Assembly: GCA_016647705.1 (NCBI GenBank)
Contig: CM028338.1
Span: 37,582,676 to 37,646,675 of the forward strand
Length of the DNA stretch: 64,000 nucleotides
Source of the DNA: Eucommia ulmoides
Taxonomy: Eukaryota > Streptophyta > Magnoliopsida > Garryales > Eucommiaceae
Direction of reading: 5' to 3'
In this document: positions 33,904 through 44,859 of the stretch, piece after piece
Layout: each line of letters starts with the position of its first letter
Numbering within the stretch: the stretch's first letter is position 1
The notes under the pieces: model-generated
Databases searched by the model: none
Seen by the model: the letters and a program-made list of their open reading frames with translations, nothing else
Told to the model about the DNA's origin: nothing
Made by a program: the position numbers and the translations under genes

Positions 33904-34212
33904 ATATAATACTGCAACACTACTTTATACACACACACACACACACACATATTAATTAGAGAAAACTCTATTTGTGATCATTTTTTTTTAATAATCTATT
34001 ATTAGATAGATATTTAAAATTGATATCTATAAGGGAATTATGTGAAATTTTCTATGTTTCACTATTTCATTTCTTCTCTCATTCTTTAACAATCAAACAA
34101 GAGAATGAAATAATGATTCCATTGATAAATCTATTTCATTTCTTCTCTCATTTTATTTTTTCTATTTCATTTCACCTTAATTCTATTCCATCCAACCAAA
34201 CGAGTCATTAGG
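33904..34212 (+). other. Spacer or intron remnant before the last NLR exon
   Basis: AC run at about 33930-33949, then TTTCATTTCTTCTCTCATT twice, and ATTCTATTCCATCCAACCAA followed by ACGAGTCATTAG, which looks like the right inverted end of the MITE whose left end (GTTTGGTTG) follows units A-D. In an intact gene this may have been an intron before the last LRR exon. Confidence 0.5.
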
Positions 34213-34675
34213 CAAAAGTAATCACAACAATACCAACTTCACCAGTCTCAAGATTCTAATAATAGTTTCTTGTGATAGCTTGACAAAGCTCTTCCCACGG
34301 GGATGGATTAATCAATTCCATAATTTGGAAAACTTGGATGTTATATGAAATGATTCTTTCAAGGAAATGATTTCAGATGATGACATCATGGAAGCTCAAT
34401 CTGGGGCATTACCTAAATTGAAGCAAATACGCTTACGTTATCTGGCAAACTTTGAGAGCTTCTTCATAGGTGTTTCCTCTGAATACTTTCTTTGGCCCTT
34501 ACTTACATCGGTCAAAATTAAGGGTTGTCTAACGCTAAAACAAAATCCCATTTGGAGTGAATAATGCAGTTACTTTGAAGCAATTCAAGTGTTCTAAAGA
34601 GGATTGGAATCAAATAGAGTGGGAGGACGAAGTCATCAAAGAACATTTCTCACTTCTACGTACTGAGCTGTTTTG
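34213..34675 (+). pseudogene. NLR last exon: C-terminal LRR
   Basis: Reads LKILIIVSCDSLTKLFPRGW, INQFHNLENLDVI, a stop, then the open stretch 34367-34564 with DDDIMEAQSGALPKLKQIRL, RYLANFESFFIGVSSEYF and WPLLTSVKIKGCLTLKQNP. A one-base shift follows and the frame ends CSKEDWNQIEWEDEVIKEHF to LLRTELF and a TGA at 34673-34675. This matches the usual end of CNL-type LRR domains. Only one copy of this exon is in the window, so it would have been the shared 3' end of the cluster. Confidence 0.82.
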
Positions 34676-35984
34676 AATGGATTCAATGTCTCTCAGTTTG
34701 AATTTTTCTCTTTGGTGAGATTCTCTTTTATTTATTATAGTTATATTCTGTTTGATACACACCTTTTGTCATCCATTCTTTAATTATCGTTTTTATCCTA
34801 TTGAACCTATGAATTGTTACTTATATCATTTTTAACCAAGAAGCCCAAAAAAATTTCTAAAGAAATGGCCTTAAAATGTCAAATGCATCCTTACAGTTTG
34901 TTATTATATTAACAGAGAAATTATTTTTTCATCTTTACAAATATATTAGTTAACTTTAACCAAAAAAAATGAAAAAAAACATAAAATAAAGAACCAAAAA
35001 ATATATTGGAGTAATGGAAAATAAACAAAAAAATAATAATAAAATGAAAATAAAATACACAAAAATAAGAAATCAAATAAAAAAAAATAACAACTATACA
35101 TTGAAAATAATAATAATAAAAAAAAAAAGTAAAAACATCCAAAAAGTTGAGATATATAACATAAAAAATTTAAAGACACTAAAAAGATGAACTATCTAAA
35201 CTGAGGGAGGAGGAACTAAATATTGAATTTAAAATTCTTTTTTTCATTCCTTTTGCTTCCTCGGGTTGTAATTTATAAATAAAGTGACACATCTACAAAT
35301 GATAATGTCAACTAGAATTCGAAACACTATCTATATTTTAAAAAGAAAAAAATAAAGGTGAAGTGAATTTATAAGTCTAACACATATTAAAATTGGATTG
35401 TGAGCTCTAGATTTGTGTTTCTTCTTTTTTTTTTTTTTTTTTTTTTTTTGACATTTGATGCATTTATATAATGTTTCTTACATGATTTAAAAACATTAAA
35501 TTGACATAGAATTCTTGTTGGGCATGTGCCCATGCCTAGTTTAGAAAAAAAGAACATATGGTTTCACAAGCATTTCCTCTACATTTCTTTTCATTCCTCT
35601 TCGTATATCCACAATTTGGGAAAAAGAATATACAAAGTCATTAGTAACGTTTTATTCAGTTCCACAATAAATTTAGGGAAAAGTATATTTTTGGTCCTTA
35701 GAGTATGAGATGAGTATCTATATCGACCTTGAGATTTATCAAATTGCATATTTAGTCTCTCAAGTTCTATATTTATTTCAATCTTGTAAATTTAAAAATG
35801 TTATTAGTGATTTTGGATAGAAAACAGATTATGCTCAACATGTGATCTTTTAATGGGACATTTTCATTATTTTATTACTTCACTAAATCTAGGAGGTTTT
35901 CTCCTAATCTTTCCCTAAAAATGACTCATCTTAATAATGAGAAAGAGATGTTGGAATCATTGGTAGGGAAAAATATTTTAGGTA
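34676..35984. other. Downstream spacer; AT-rich, no gene
   Basis: 34690-34880 is the conserved inter-unit spacer (TTTGTCATCCATTCTTTAATT to AATGGCCTTAAAA). 34920-35140 is A-rich low complexity. 35422-35450 is a long T run. At 35677-35720 GGGAAAAGTATATTTTTGGT, then CC, resembles a Mutator-type MITE end, but I find no partner end. No gene. Confidence 0.5.
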
Positions 35985-36246
35985 TAATGGTTTAGACTCA
36001 CCATTATCAAAGGAAAAACACCCCACGAGCTAGTGTGAATTGTTGAAGATTCGTTTCAATAATCTAATCGGACTAGGAATAGTTAGGATATAAGTTACCA
36101 AAATGTCTGTAGTCTTATTTTTTTAATCACCATTAAAAGGTTATATATTTTCAACATAATATCTAGGGTTCTACATCCACATGATATAAAATAATAATAA
36201 TAAAAAAAAAAAAAAAAACTTTTATTAATGCTTGATATTGTAATTT

Positions 36247-36978
36247 GGAAAAAGTACATTTTAAACCCTATAATTATTGACATGTTTCTAAGTAGTCTTT
36301 CTAAGTTTGTGCGTTTTATTATAAACTTTCTACGTTTCAACACTTTTTTAAATGGTCATTTTGTCAAAATTTCGTCCAAAGTAACAACATGAAGCGGCAA
36401 AATAGTAATTTTATATATTTTTTTAATTTTTAATCATTTTCTCTTATTCCTTTTCTTTTTTTATTTTTCTTTTTCTTCTTCATTTTTTTTTCTCTCTCTC
36501 CCGCTCAACTCTCTCTCTCTCTTTTTCCTTCACTCCCTCCCTCTTAACTCTCTCTCTTCCCCTTCCCATCGGAAAGCGCAATAGGAGGTGTTCACCCTCT
36601 ATAACAGGGGGTAAAACACCCCATGTGCTTTCCAGTGGAGAGGAAGAGAGAGTTGAGTGGGAGAGAGAGAGGGAGAGATGAAGAGAGAGAAAGTTGAACA
36701 AGAGAGAGAGATGGAGAGATTAAGAGAGATAGAGAATTGAGAGAGAGAGAGAGAAATGGTAAAGAAAAAAAGAAAAAGAAAGAAAATTATTAAAAAAAAA
36801 ATTAAAAATATAAAATTACTATTTTGCCTATTTATTCTGTTACTTTGGACATAATTTTTGACACAGTGACCATTTAAAAATGTGTTAATATGTAGAGGGA
36901 TTAAAATGAAATGCTCAAACTTAAAAGGACTACTTAGAAACGTGTCAATAGTTAGAGGGTTTAAAATGTACTTTTTTC
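36247..36978. mobile_element. Fold-back (long inverted repeat) MITE, Mutator-like ends
   Basis: Starts GGAAAAAGTACATTTTAAAC and ends, inverted, GTTTAAAATGTACTTTTTTC. The first 50 bp pair with the last 50 bp. The arms continue inward (CT-rich 36470-36560 on the left, GA-rich 36640-36775 on the right) to a centre near 36605 with GGAAAGC and GGTGTT facing AACACC and GCTTTCC. So almost the whole 732 bp can fold. It is absent from the equivalent place in the left copy (about 11075). The target duplication is decayed (TTGTAATTT versus TTGGAAGTTT). Confidence 0.8.
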
Positions 36979-37333
36979 TTGGAAGTTTATAGATTAAGCC
37001 AATAATTGATATAAAATAAGATTCAAAATAGGTTTGAATCAATTTGACGCTCAATTTGCGATCCAATTTGATTTTTGGCTCGATTTTTAAAATAGGGTAG
37101 CCTCCATCAGTTGACTAAAATCCTGTTAAGTTGATTGATATCCATATAAGGTCAAAATCGTTGGATTTTGCCCCAATCAGTTGACTGGTTGATTGACTAA
37201 ATCAAGGGAATCAAGTCCTTGGTCCAATTGATTGACCACCTCATCATTTTGGGTGGCCGATTCTCAATTTAATTTATTCTAATAACCTCCTAGAGCAATT
37301 AGTTAATCCGATATAGGGATGAATTAGTTGAAT

Positions 37334-38414
37334 TGTAACGGTCTAGTCTCTTAGGGCTGTCACTTGATTTCTCCTAAAGAGAATTAAATTAAAAGTCTAC
37401 ATTAAATATTTCCACACCTATAAATCTGATAAAGTTAACAAATTATGTCACTAATTATAATTATTAATTAATTGAATCAATTTTACAATGATAAACAATA
37501 AATACAATTATTACAAAATTAAATACAAATCCAAATATAATTTCTGGCGCAACTCAATTTTCGTAAATCTCGCAATAAATATTATAGGGGTATGAGTCAA
37601 CGTTTAGTCAAATTTTAACCCCTTTAGTATATATATTTAGGCAATCTAACAAGTAGAATATAAGAATGTATCTCACATAATTATCACATAATAATCATAA
37701 ATATTTCATGAAAATCAACAATTATAATTAAACAATAACTATAGCATGAACCATATAATAAATAGAGAGGTTAAATACAAATATTAAAGGGATCAAGAAT
37801 TCTATCTGAAATCCAAACCGAAATCGAAGTTGCATAATATCTCTTATTTTCTTTATTCTTCCTCTCTAATTAGCTTCTTGCATATTCTTCTATGTTCTCC
37901 TTTTCGTTTTTTTTTTTTTTTTGTTCGTTTGAAACTTTCCAAAAACTAGCACAAAACATACACACACCATCTATATATAAGGAGAAATAAGACCCACTTT
38001 CCACCTTATTCTTCTTTTTTTCTTTATCTTTCTTATCTTCCAATATTTCCTTACTTTACATGTGTCAATTACTCCACCTTACACCTATACAACATACCTA
38101 CATATATATATTAACCTTTACACATATCTCAACACAAGCAATACACATATCACATATATTATATCTATACACACAACTCAAAAGTTTACACACCTCTCAA
38201 CACTTTACCGATATCTCTAAATAATCAATACACATATTCTTATACTTTACATTTTCACAAAAATCAAAATTTAATTATATTTATTACCCCAAAAATTATT
38301 AAATGTCCATTTATACCCTCATATTTTCATAATATATCAAAATCACCACATACACATTATAACTTATTTAAATATAGTATTATTTTCAACAATATAAATT
38401 TGTGGGCTGTTATA
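37334..38414 (-). mobile_element. Solo LTR related to Gypsy E (right copy)
   Basis: TGTAACGGTCTAGTCTCTTA to GTGGGCTGTTATA, flanked by TGAAT and TGAGG. It is the duplicate of 11415-12442. It contains a second, small insertion-like difference at 37436-37490 (ACAAATTATGTCACTAATTA) absent from the left copy. Confidence 0.7.
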
Positions 38415-39410
38415 TGAGGTTTATTTTACTCTCTAAGCTACTCGATCTTTTTGAGTCTTTATCACGATTATCTTGACTTGATTCCCTATTTTTTTTTTCT
38501 TTCTTCTTCTCTCTTCATGTCTTTACTTGATCTTCTTGTACTTGATTCTTCATACTTACTATTTATTGGTCTTTATCTACATGGTGTTATTCTCCATATA
38601 CTTTTAATTTGTTCTCAGTCACTCAACACACATGTTAAATACTAAAAATCACAAATATATTATTATCATTAAAATCTAATTCTGAGGATTTCAACCCTTG
38701 GGGTCAACAAACAAATGTTCTCTATATACTATCACTTGTTCACATAAGTAAAATTGAACAAAATATTTTCAAAATATTAATAGTTTAAATTTTTAAAGTT
38801 AGGAATTATTTTCCCTGTCCAATTCACCCTTCCTCTAGGGTAGAATTTGGACCAAGACATACCTTTGAAGTTTTGTGGTTGGAAAACAATACTAGTATTA
38901 TAATGATTTATGAACTCATCTATGTGATTACCTAATACCTCAAGTCTAAACATCACAAGTATCATCACAACTCCAATATTCTATTTTAACTTTAAGCAAC
39001 AACCACCATGTGAAATATCTAGATGATCATGTTCGGGCCCTTACTACAATTTAGTAAATCTCCTTATGGTTGTTTCAGTGTCTCACAATAATGGGTTTGA
39101 GATTTATCATTCTCAAATAAAAAAAAATATCCATAAGATAGTCTAACGGAATTTGTAAGACCTAATTTAACAATTTTATCTTAATAGGAACATTTAGGAT
39201 ACAACTTACCAAAATATCTAGGATTTCACTCTTTTTAATCATCATTCAAAGGCAAGACATTTTCAACTTAAAATCCAAGATTCAACACCAATATGATATA
39301 ATAAAGAATAATAGAAAACATTTTTTTATTAATTAAAACTTGAGATTATAATTTTATAGAAAAAAAACACTAAATAAATAAATATGATTTTATATAGGGC
39401 TTATCCAACA
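38415..39410 (-). repeat. LTR fragments (duplicate of 12443-13407)
   Basis: CTCAAGTCTAAACATCACAAG and the TTGGGGTCAACA and CTTATCCAACA ends match the left copy. No protein homology. Confidence 0.45.
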
Positions 39411-39813
39411 TAATTATACTTTTCGTTTTAAAGTAAGTTGTAGATTAATCAGATAAATAATATCCTCTTTGATCTAACCTAAAGGTCTACAGTTTATAAA
39501 GTTTAGTAGAGAATTATGTTTCAATAAAGTTATGGAATTCAAGAAATATGGCAAATGCTTCTAATTTATATTAGATAGGATACACCTAAGAAAAATTTGG
39601 TATATCATTTACAAAGAAAATGTAATATCCAAAACCCATAACATATAAAATTGGACATGGATCACAAATATCACTATGTACTAGAGCAAATGGTTGAGAA
39701 ATAATGCTAGTAGAATTAGAGGAAGATAACTTGTGTGTTTTACTAAGTTTACGAGGATGACAAATTGAAATTGAGCAAAAACCAAGAAATTTGATACTAT
39801 TTGAGAATGTGAT
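39411..39813 (-). pseudogene. Copia C (right copy): integrase N-terminal half
   Basis: A minus-strand frame (39586-39843) reads FLGFCSISICHPRKLSKTHK, SIISQPFALVHSDICDPCP and VMGFGYYIFFVNDIPNFS, the start of copia integrase with its H-C-K and HSD-W-like landmarks. It is interrupted upstream (on the minus strand) by Gypsy E at 39814. The missing part is at 48313-48558. The left copy (13408-14056) has the uninterrupted arrangement. Confidence 0.82.
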
Positions 39814-40566
39814 TGTAACGACCCGGTTTTCCAAGGCCGCCACGTGGTTTCTGTCCTTGGAGAATTAACGCTAAAACCGTGCGACCAATATTTTATTCTA
39901 TAAAATCCAATAATTTATTTATTTATTTTTATTTTTACAATGTGATAGTGATAAGTAATCAATAATTCATTTTATAAAAATCTGGTAAATTTCATAATGC
40001 GACGGCGACGATAATTTAATAATTCATTTTATAAAAATCTTTTAATTTACAATACGGCAACGATAATTTTAATTATCGAATTTATAATTTATCAATTTAT
40101 CGAATCGATTTTAAAATAGTGAATAATAAATACAGCTATTATAATTTTAAATAGAAATTCAACTAAAATTCTTGTCTCAATTTCCCTCTCGTCGGCCCTG
40201 CAATCAAAACTGTGGGGTTGTGAGCCAACGCTCAATAGAACTTCAACCCGTCTAATACATGCATTTAGTTAATACAACAAATAAAATATATTGACATAAT
40301 TTTTACATAATTTTCACATACTAATAATTATTTCATGAAAATTAATAGTTAAAATTCAACAATAATAATAACGTAAATCTCACAATCGGAAAAATTAATA
40401 CATATATTAAAAGAGTTAAAAATTCTACCTAAAATTCGAGCTGAAATCCGAAATGGAATCTGAATAATTTTCTCGCCAAAACATTTTGTGTATATAAAGT
40501 GAATTGTAACTTTACCTTTCTTTTTACTCTCTATATGCATATATATATATAGAGAGAAGCATAATG

Positions 40567-40614
<48 letters not shown>

Positions 40615-41032
40615 AACACGTGTAATGTATTTGCTCATATATGGATATTATAACTCAAAATCATGGTGGGATTTGTTTCCTTTTGTGCGAAGGAAACGAA
40701 TTCAACAATTTATTTATTTATTTATACAATATCTCTTTTAAAATTAAAAAAATATTAATTATATCTCAAAACTCTTAAAAGTATAAATTTTTTAAAATAA
40801 CACTTAACTCCCAAAAATATCAAATATTTATTATAAATTTCTATAATATACAAAACATCCCAAAAATATTACACTTATATAAAATAATATTTTTAAAAAT
40901 ATAAATTTAACATTTAATCTCCAAAAATTATAAAGTATATATTTATACTACAAAGTTACAAAACCGTCTCAAAAAATGTCAAACTTATCTAAAATAATAT
41001 TTTTCAAAAATATAAATTTGTGGGCTATTACA
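39814..41032 (-). repeat. Gypsy E left (3') LTR
   Basis: TGTAACGACCCGGTTTTCCA to TGTGGGCTATTACA. Contains an ATT run (40567-40612) longer than that in the other LTR (47910-47934). Confidence 0.9.
40567..40612 (+). repeat. (ATT)n microsatellite
   Basis: About 15 ATT/TTA units inside the left LTR of Gypsy E. Confidence 0.95.
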
Positions 41033-41062
41033 ATCTACCTCCCTTAAATAAATTTCGTCCAC
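41033..41062 (-). other. Gypsy E polypurine tract
   Basis: On the minus strand AAATTTATTTAAGGGAGGTA followed by GAT directly precedes the LTR start TGTAATAGCCC. The neighbouring palindrome AAATTTCGTGGACGAAATTT spans 41048-41068. Confidence 0.75.
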
Positions 41063-41837
41063 GAAATTTCGTTCAAAACGGTAATAATTCAGAATTGCAC
41101 AGCATTGTCATGTTAGCCACATTCAATTCTAGAATAATTGTTCTCTATGTATGGTCTCATAATCGAAAGTCACCCATAATTCACATTCGTCAATATTTAT
41201 TCCACTCATCGCAACATTCCCATTCGCAGTGACCCATATTATATCTAACAACATACGAACAAAGTGCACTTTGGTCGATAACACCTAGCACAGATAATTA
41301 ATTATCAAAGAATCTTATGTTTCTAAATATTTTCGCTGTGCTGCTCTGATAAAAATAGCAATAAATAATAGGGTTAATAACACTTTACCCTCTATAGTTT
41401 AGCCTATTTGTACTTTAGTGGTTTGAACATCGTCACTTACCCCCTGTGGTTTGTAGACCTAAATACAACGCTAACTCCGTTGACGAAAAACATGAAATAT
41501 TGATTTTTCCATTCCGTAATTATTCACAATTATTAGGGTGTAAGAAGAAAGCGAGAGCACAGTCTTCATGTGAACGTCGATCAAGCTCTCAATTTTACTC
41601 GATTTCCTGTTTGTTTTTCTTCGATTTCCCGTTCGTTTCCCTTTGATTTACTCAAATTGTTCGATTTTTTACTCAAATTGTTCAACAAATTGTCTTAATT
41701 GTTGATTCCACCACTGCTGATGACGAAAATTAGGCATTCTAGGTGAGTGTTTCGAAATAAGCAGATCTAGTCAGATTTGAAGGCGGCGTTCCTCGGCAAC
41801 TGTCGGCTTTAGGCTACGATGTTCGGCAGCGTTCGAT

Positions 41838-41989
41838 CTGGAGAGTACGTTGAAGCATGTAAGAGATGGTGCGTTGATGCTAGAGATGGACCCTAAGTCC
41901 ACCGTCGGCGGCGGGGTCGAGGATGTCTACCGTGAGGATCGTGCCACCGAGGAGCAGCTTGTCACCCCCTGGACTCTCTCTGTCGCTAG
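41838..41989 (+). pseudogene. NADP-ME: Captured first coding exon of NADP-dependent malic enzyme
   Basis: Fifty codons without a stop encode ESTLKHVRDGALMLEMDPKS, TVGGGVEDVYREDRATEEQ and LVTPWTLSVA. This closely matches the N-terminus of plant cytosolic NADP-malic enzymes (GGGVEDVYGED, ATE-Q-VTPWT-SVASGY). NADP-ME oxidatively decarboxylates malate to pyruvate with NADPH formation; only the region before the first catalytic segment is here. The exon ends in phase 2 at AG followed by GTATGC, fitting the split serine codon before GYTLLRD in these genes. The expected initiator ATG is CTG. No later exons are present, so no enzyme can be made. Long intron-like sequence follows to about 42740. Confidence 0.87.
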
Positions 41990-42740
41990 GTATGCTACGA
42001 TTTCATAGATCGTCATTTAAATTTCGATAGATTTTAATTTTCTTCTTCGTTTATGCTTAATTTTAGCCTGATTTTGCTTTGTATATGTTGAATTAGCTTG
42101 GATTTTGTTCTGTTTCTTCAAAAAGATTCAAGATTGCTCCCTTTCAGTAATTTGTCTGTAAATTGTAGTTGACTTGATGTTTGTTTGGAAGTGGTCAAAT
42201 TTAGTGGTTTGAATCTTGTGGATCTCTGCTTGTTGTTGACGATAGAAGGCTTTTTTTTTTAATCATTTCATGTGATGTTATTTTAACTGATTCTATTTTT
42301 GCTTGGCTGTTGCAGTTAAATAATAAATCTAGACTGGGAATCTTAGAATTGGGTTTGGGACATTGATATTTACACTCCAAAAGACAAATAACACACTCAA
42401 TTTCACTCTATAATGTGATTTAAGTGAATAGGAAAAATTTGTATACATGGGCTCTCTTTACTTGTGCTTTAACACCAAATATTCATTAATTCAACTTCTG
42501 TTTTTAATTTTTGCGTAGCTAAAGTTCAGAATGAAACCACTTGAAGAATTTGGCAGGGTGTGTGCAAATTAGGTCTTTTGCTGACTGGAAATTAGGTTTT
42601 TTGAATTAGCTTAATGATTTTCTCTTTTTAAACTTCAAATTTGTACTTTTTCTTATATTAATTTCTTTTATTAGGTCATATTTCTTTTTCATTCTTTGAA
42701 TATTGCTTCAACTAAGTACAGTTTCTGGGCGTGATTGCAG

Positions 42741-42857
42741 GAATTCAAGTTTGACGAGTATAGAGAGAGGGGAAGAAATGTTATCGGCATGGATTTCATG
42801 GAGTTCATAGTTTTGGTCGACATTATAGATAGAAAGGATGGTTTGGACGGTGTTTAA
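42741..42857 (+). other. Exon-like stretch in the MULE, origin unknown
   Basis: After GATTGCAG, 38 codons are open to a TAA: EFKFDEYRERGRNVIGMDFM, then EFIVLVDIIDRKDGLDGV. It could be the second part of a captured or chimeric transcript together with the malic-enzyme exon, but I do not recognise a family, and it is not the second exon of NADP-malic enzyme. Confidence 0.35.
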
Positions 42858-42893
42858 GAGGCGATATTGTTATTTTTTTGGGCTTTTTTTTTT

Positions 42894-42916
42894 GGGAGGG
42901 GGGGGGGGGGAGGGGG
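42894..42916 (+). repeat. G-rich run in the MULE
   Basis: GGGAGGG, ten further G, then AGGGGG, preceded by T runs. Could form a G-quadruplex; length may also be affected by sequencing error. Confidence 0.8.
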
Positions 42917-44149
42917 ATATTGTTTGTATAGTGTTTTAATCAACTAAAATATTGTTGATGGTGTATTGAAGAAAAAGTGAATTATAATTGTTTAATAGTG
43001 AACTTCAGTGAATTTTAGTTTTTTTTTAATTATTTTGATGGAAAAATTTGGATTACCATGGATGATCGTATATTTTTAAGGGTTAATTTCAAATAAAAAA
43101 TTTGATATAATAATGACTGAAATCTTGAAAATAAATAATAAATTAAGAATTATTATGGTGAAATAATATAATTTAAATTGATATTATAATGTAATTGAAA
43201 ATAGATTTTTTTTTTATATTTGTTTCATATCATGGTACATCACGATGAAATGTAATTTTGTTTTATGTATTTTGATATATTTGGATATATTAACATTGTG
43301 TATTTTCATGAAATTGTTTATTTTGAAGAAGATATAAAAAATATATTAACATGGTATATTATGGTGTATTATTGTTATTAAGATAGTGTATTCCACAAAA
43401 AAAAAAAAAAAGAAATGTGTAGGGGAAAAATAAAAACACTTGAAGAATGTAAGAAATTGTGTTTAAAATACTTTGAAGAAGACATGAAAAATAAAAATAT
43501 GAATTGTGGATGAAAAAAATTAAATGAGAAGTGTTGGTTTGATGTAGAAAATGTGTGAGAAGTGTTAGAGATTATATAGAGACATATGGAGGGTAAAATG
43601 GGAACAAGAAAAATGTATTTTGGAGGAAAAAAAAAACACAAAAAACACGCCCATCCTCATTGCTGGCGCGTGAGGTGCACATCTGTCAATTTTGACAGAA
43701 AGTATTAGATTTGCACTTAGGTCCAAGACCTTAAGGGGTAAGTGGCGACGTTTAAACCACAGGAGGGTAAAGTGCAAATGAGCCAAACCACAGGGGGTAA
43801 AGTGTAATTAACCCTAAATAATAATATATCTTTAAAGTACCATGCTAGCCTCACTGGATTGGGCCTATCTTAATTCTAACAGGTCTACAACCTCAATAAT
43901 ATTTTCCACTTGACATGACTTTTCAAGTCCACTGTCATATCCCATAGCCAACGTATATTAATTTCATTCAACATTTCAATATCGCCACAACCAACATCTT
44001 ATCCAACAGATAGCCCAAATTCCTTGTGGACTATCCCGTGCAACAAAAACAATCATCTCCAATATCTACATTAGAATTTTAATAATCTCGTAAACTTTTC
44101 CATAAATATCAACACAATCCAAATTTCTAATAATAATTTTTTCATAATA

Positions 44150-44620
44150 CGTCTAAAACATATAAACACTTCTCAAGCACATAAATACGTCTCAAAACAC
44201 CTAAATACGTTAAAATTATATAAATACATCTGAAAACACATAAATATAACCGAACCCCATAAATATGTTTCGAAACACATACATACGTGTCAATCAACTA
44301 AATACGTCTCAAAACACATAAATATGTGTCGAAATACATAAACATTTCTCACTATATCAATACGTATCGAAATATATAAACACATCTTAATCACATAAAT
44401 ACATATGAATCACATAGTTACGTGTCAATCTTGTAAATACATCTCGAAATACATGAATATATCTCAAACCACATAAATATTTAGAAATACGTAAATATGT
44501 CACCAACTCGTAACTATGTCTTAACCACCCAAATACGTTTCAAACACCTAAATACGTGTCAAACTATATAAACCAAATACATCCTAAATCACATAATTAC
44601 ATTTCAAACCACATATAAGA
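44150..44620. repeat. Degenerate ~20-bp tandem array in Gypsy E
   Basis: About two dozen variants of CACATAAATACGTCTCAAAA (for example CACCTAAATACGTGTCAA and CACATAAATATGTGTCGAAA) follow one another with periods of about 17-24 bp. Not similar to anything else in the window. Confidence 0.8.
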
Positions 44621-44859
44621 TATTCCATCTCAAGGTTCAATACTCACGTAACATGACAAGTTTAACAATCACAAAAAATGTATATAAAAATTTTTTTTAC
44701 ATAAAGCCCTACTCGGATTTCTAAAATACCAGTTAAGCTTAAAAAAATAAATTAGCATCTCAAAATAACAATTGACTCCCAAAAATCTCATAATAACCCC
44801 ACACTCCGACTCTTCCTAATGTTAGTTGTGGACCAATATCTATCTGAGTTATTTTATCG

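Larger units (their letters stand above)
41371..43814 (+). mobile_element. Mutator-like element with host exon (Pack-MULE-like)
   Basis: Long inverted ends: left GGGTTAATAACACTTTACCC, right (inverted) GGGTTAATTACACTTTACCC, with similarity over roughly 100 bp including CACTTACCCC and GTGGTTT repeats. A perfect 9-bp duplication TAAATAATA flanks it (41362-41370 and 43815-43823), the Mutator signature. 2444 bp with no MURA transposase. It carries an exon of NADP-malic enzyme (41838-41989) with its donor site and probable intron, and an exon-like stretch after an acceptor at 42741. It is nested in the internal region of Gypsy E. Confidence 0.9.

Noticed and set aside
34921-35179. Minus-strand frames rich in Phe and Tyr that resemble membrane proteins
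   Set aside because: Low-complexity A-rich DNA; no domain, no conservation signal.
36480-37066. Minus-strand Ser/Leu-rich frames
   Set aside because: Translation of the CT/GA arms of the fold-back element.
43378-43786. Minus-strand Phe/Ser-rich frames near the MULE right end
   Set aside because: Low-complexity and terminal repeat sequence; no family similarity.
44150-44620. Regularly spaced repeats considered as a CRISPR array
   Set aside because: Units are degenerate, contiguous and lack unique spacers; plant retrotransposon context.
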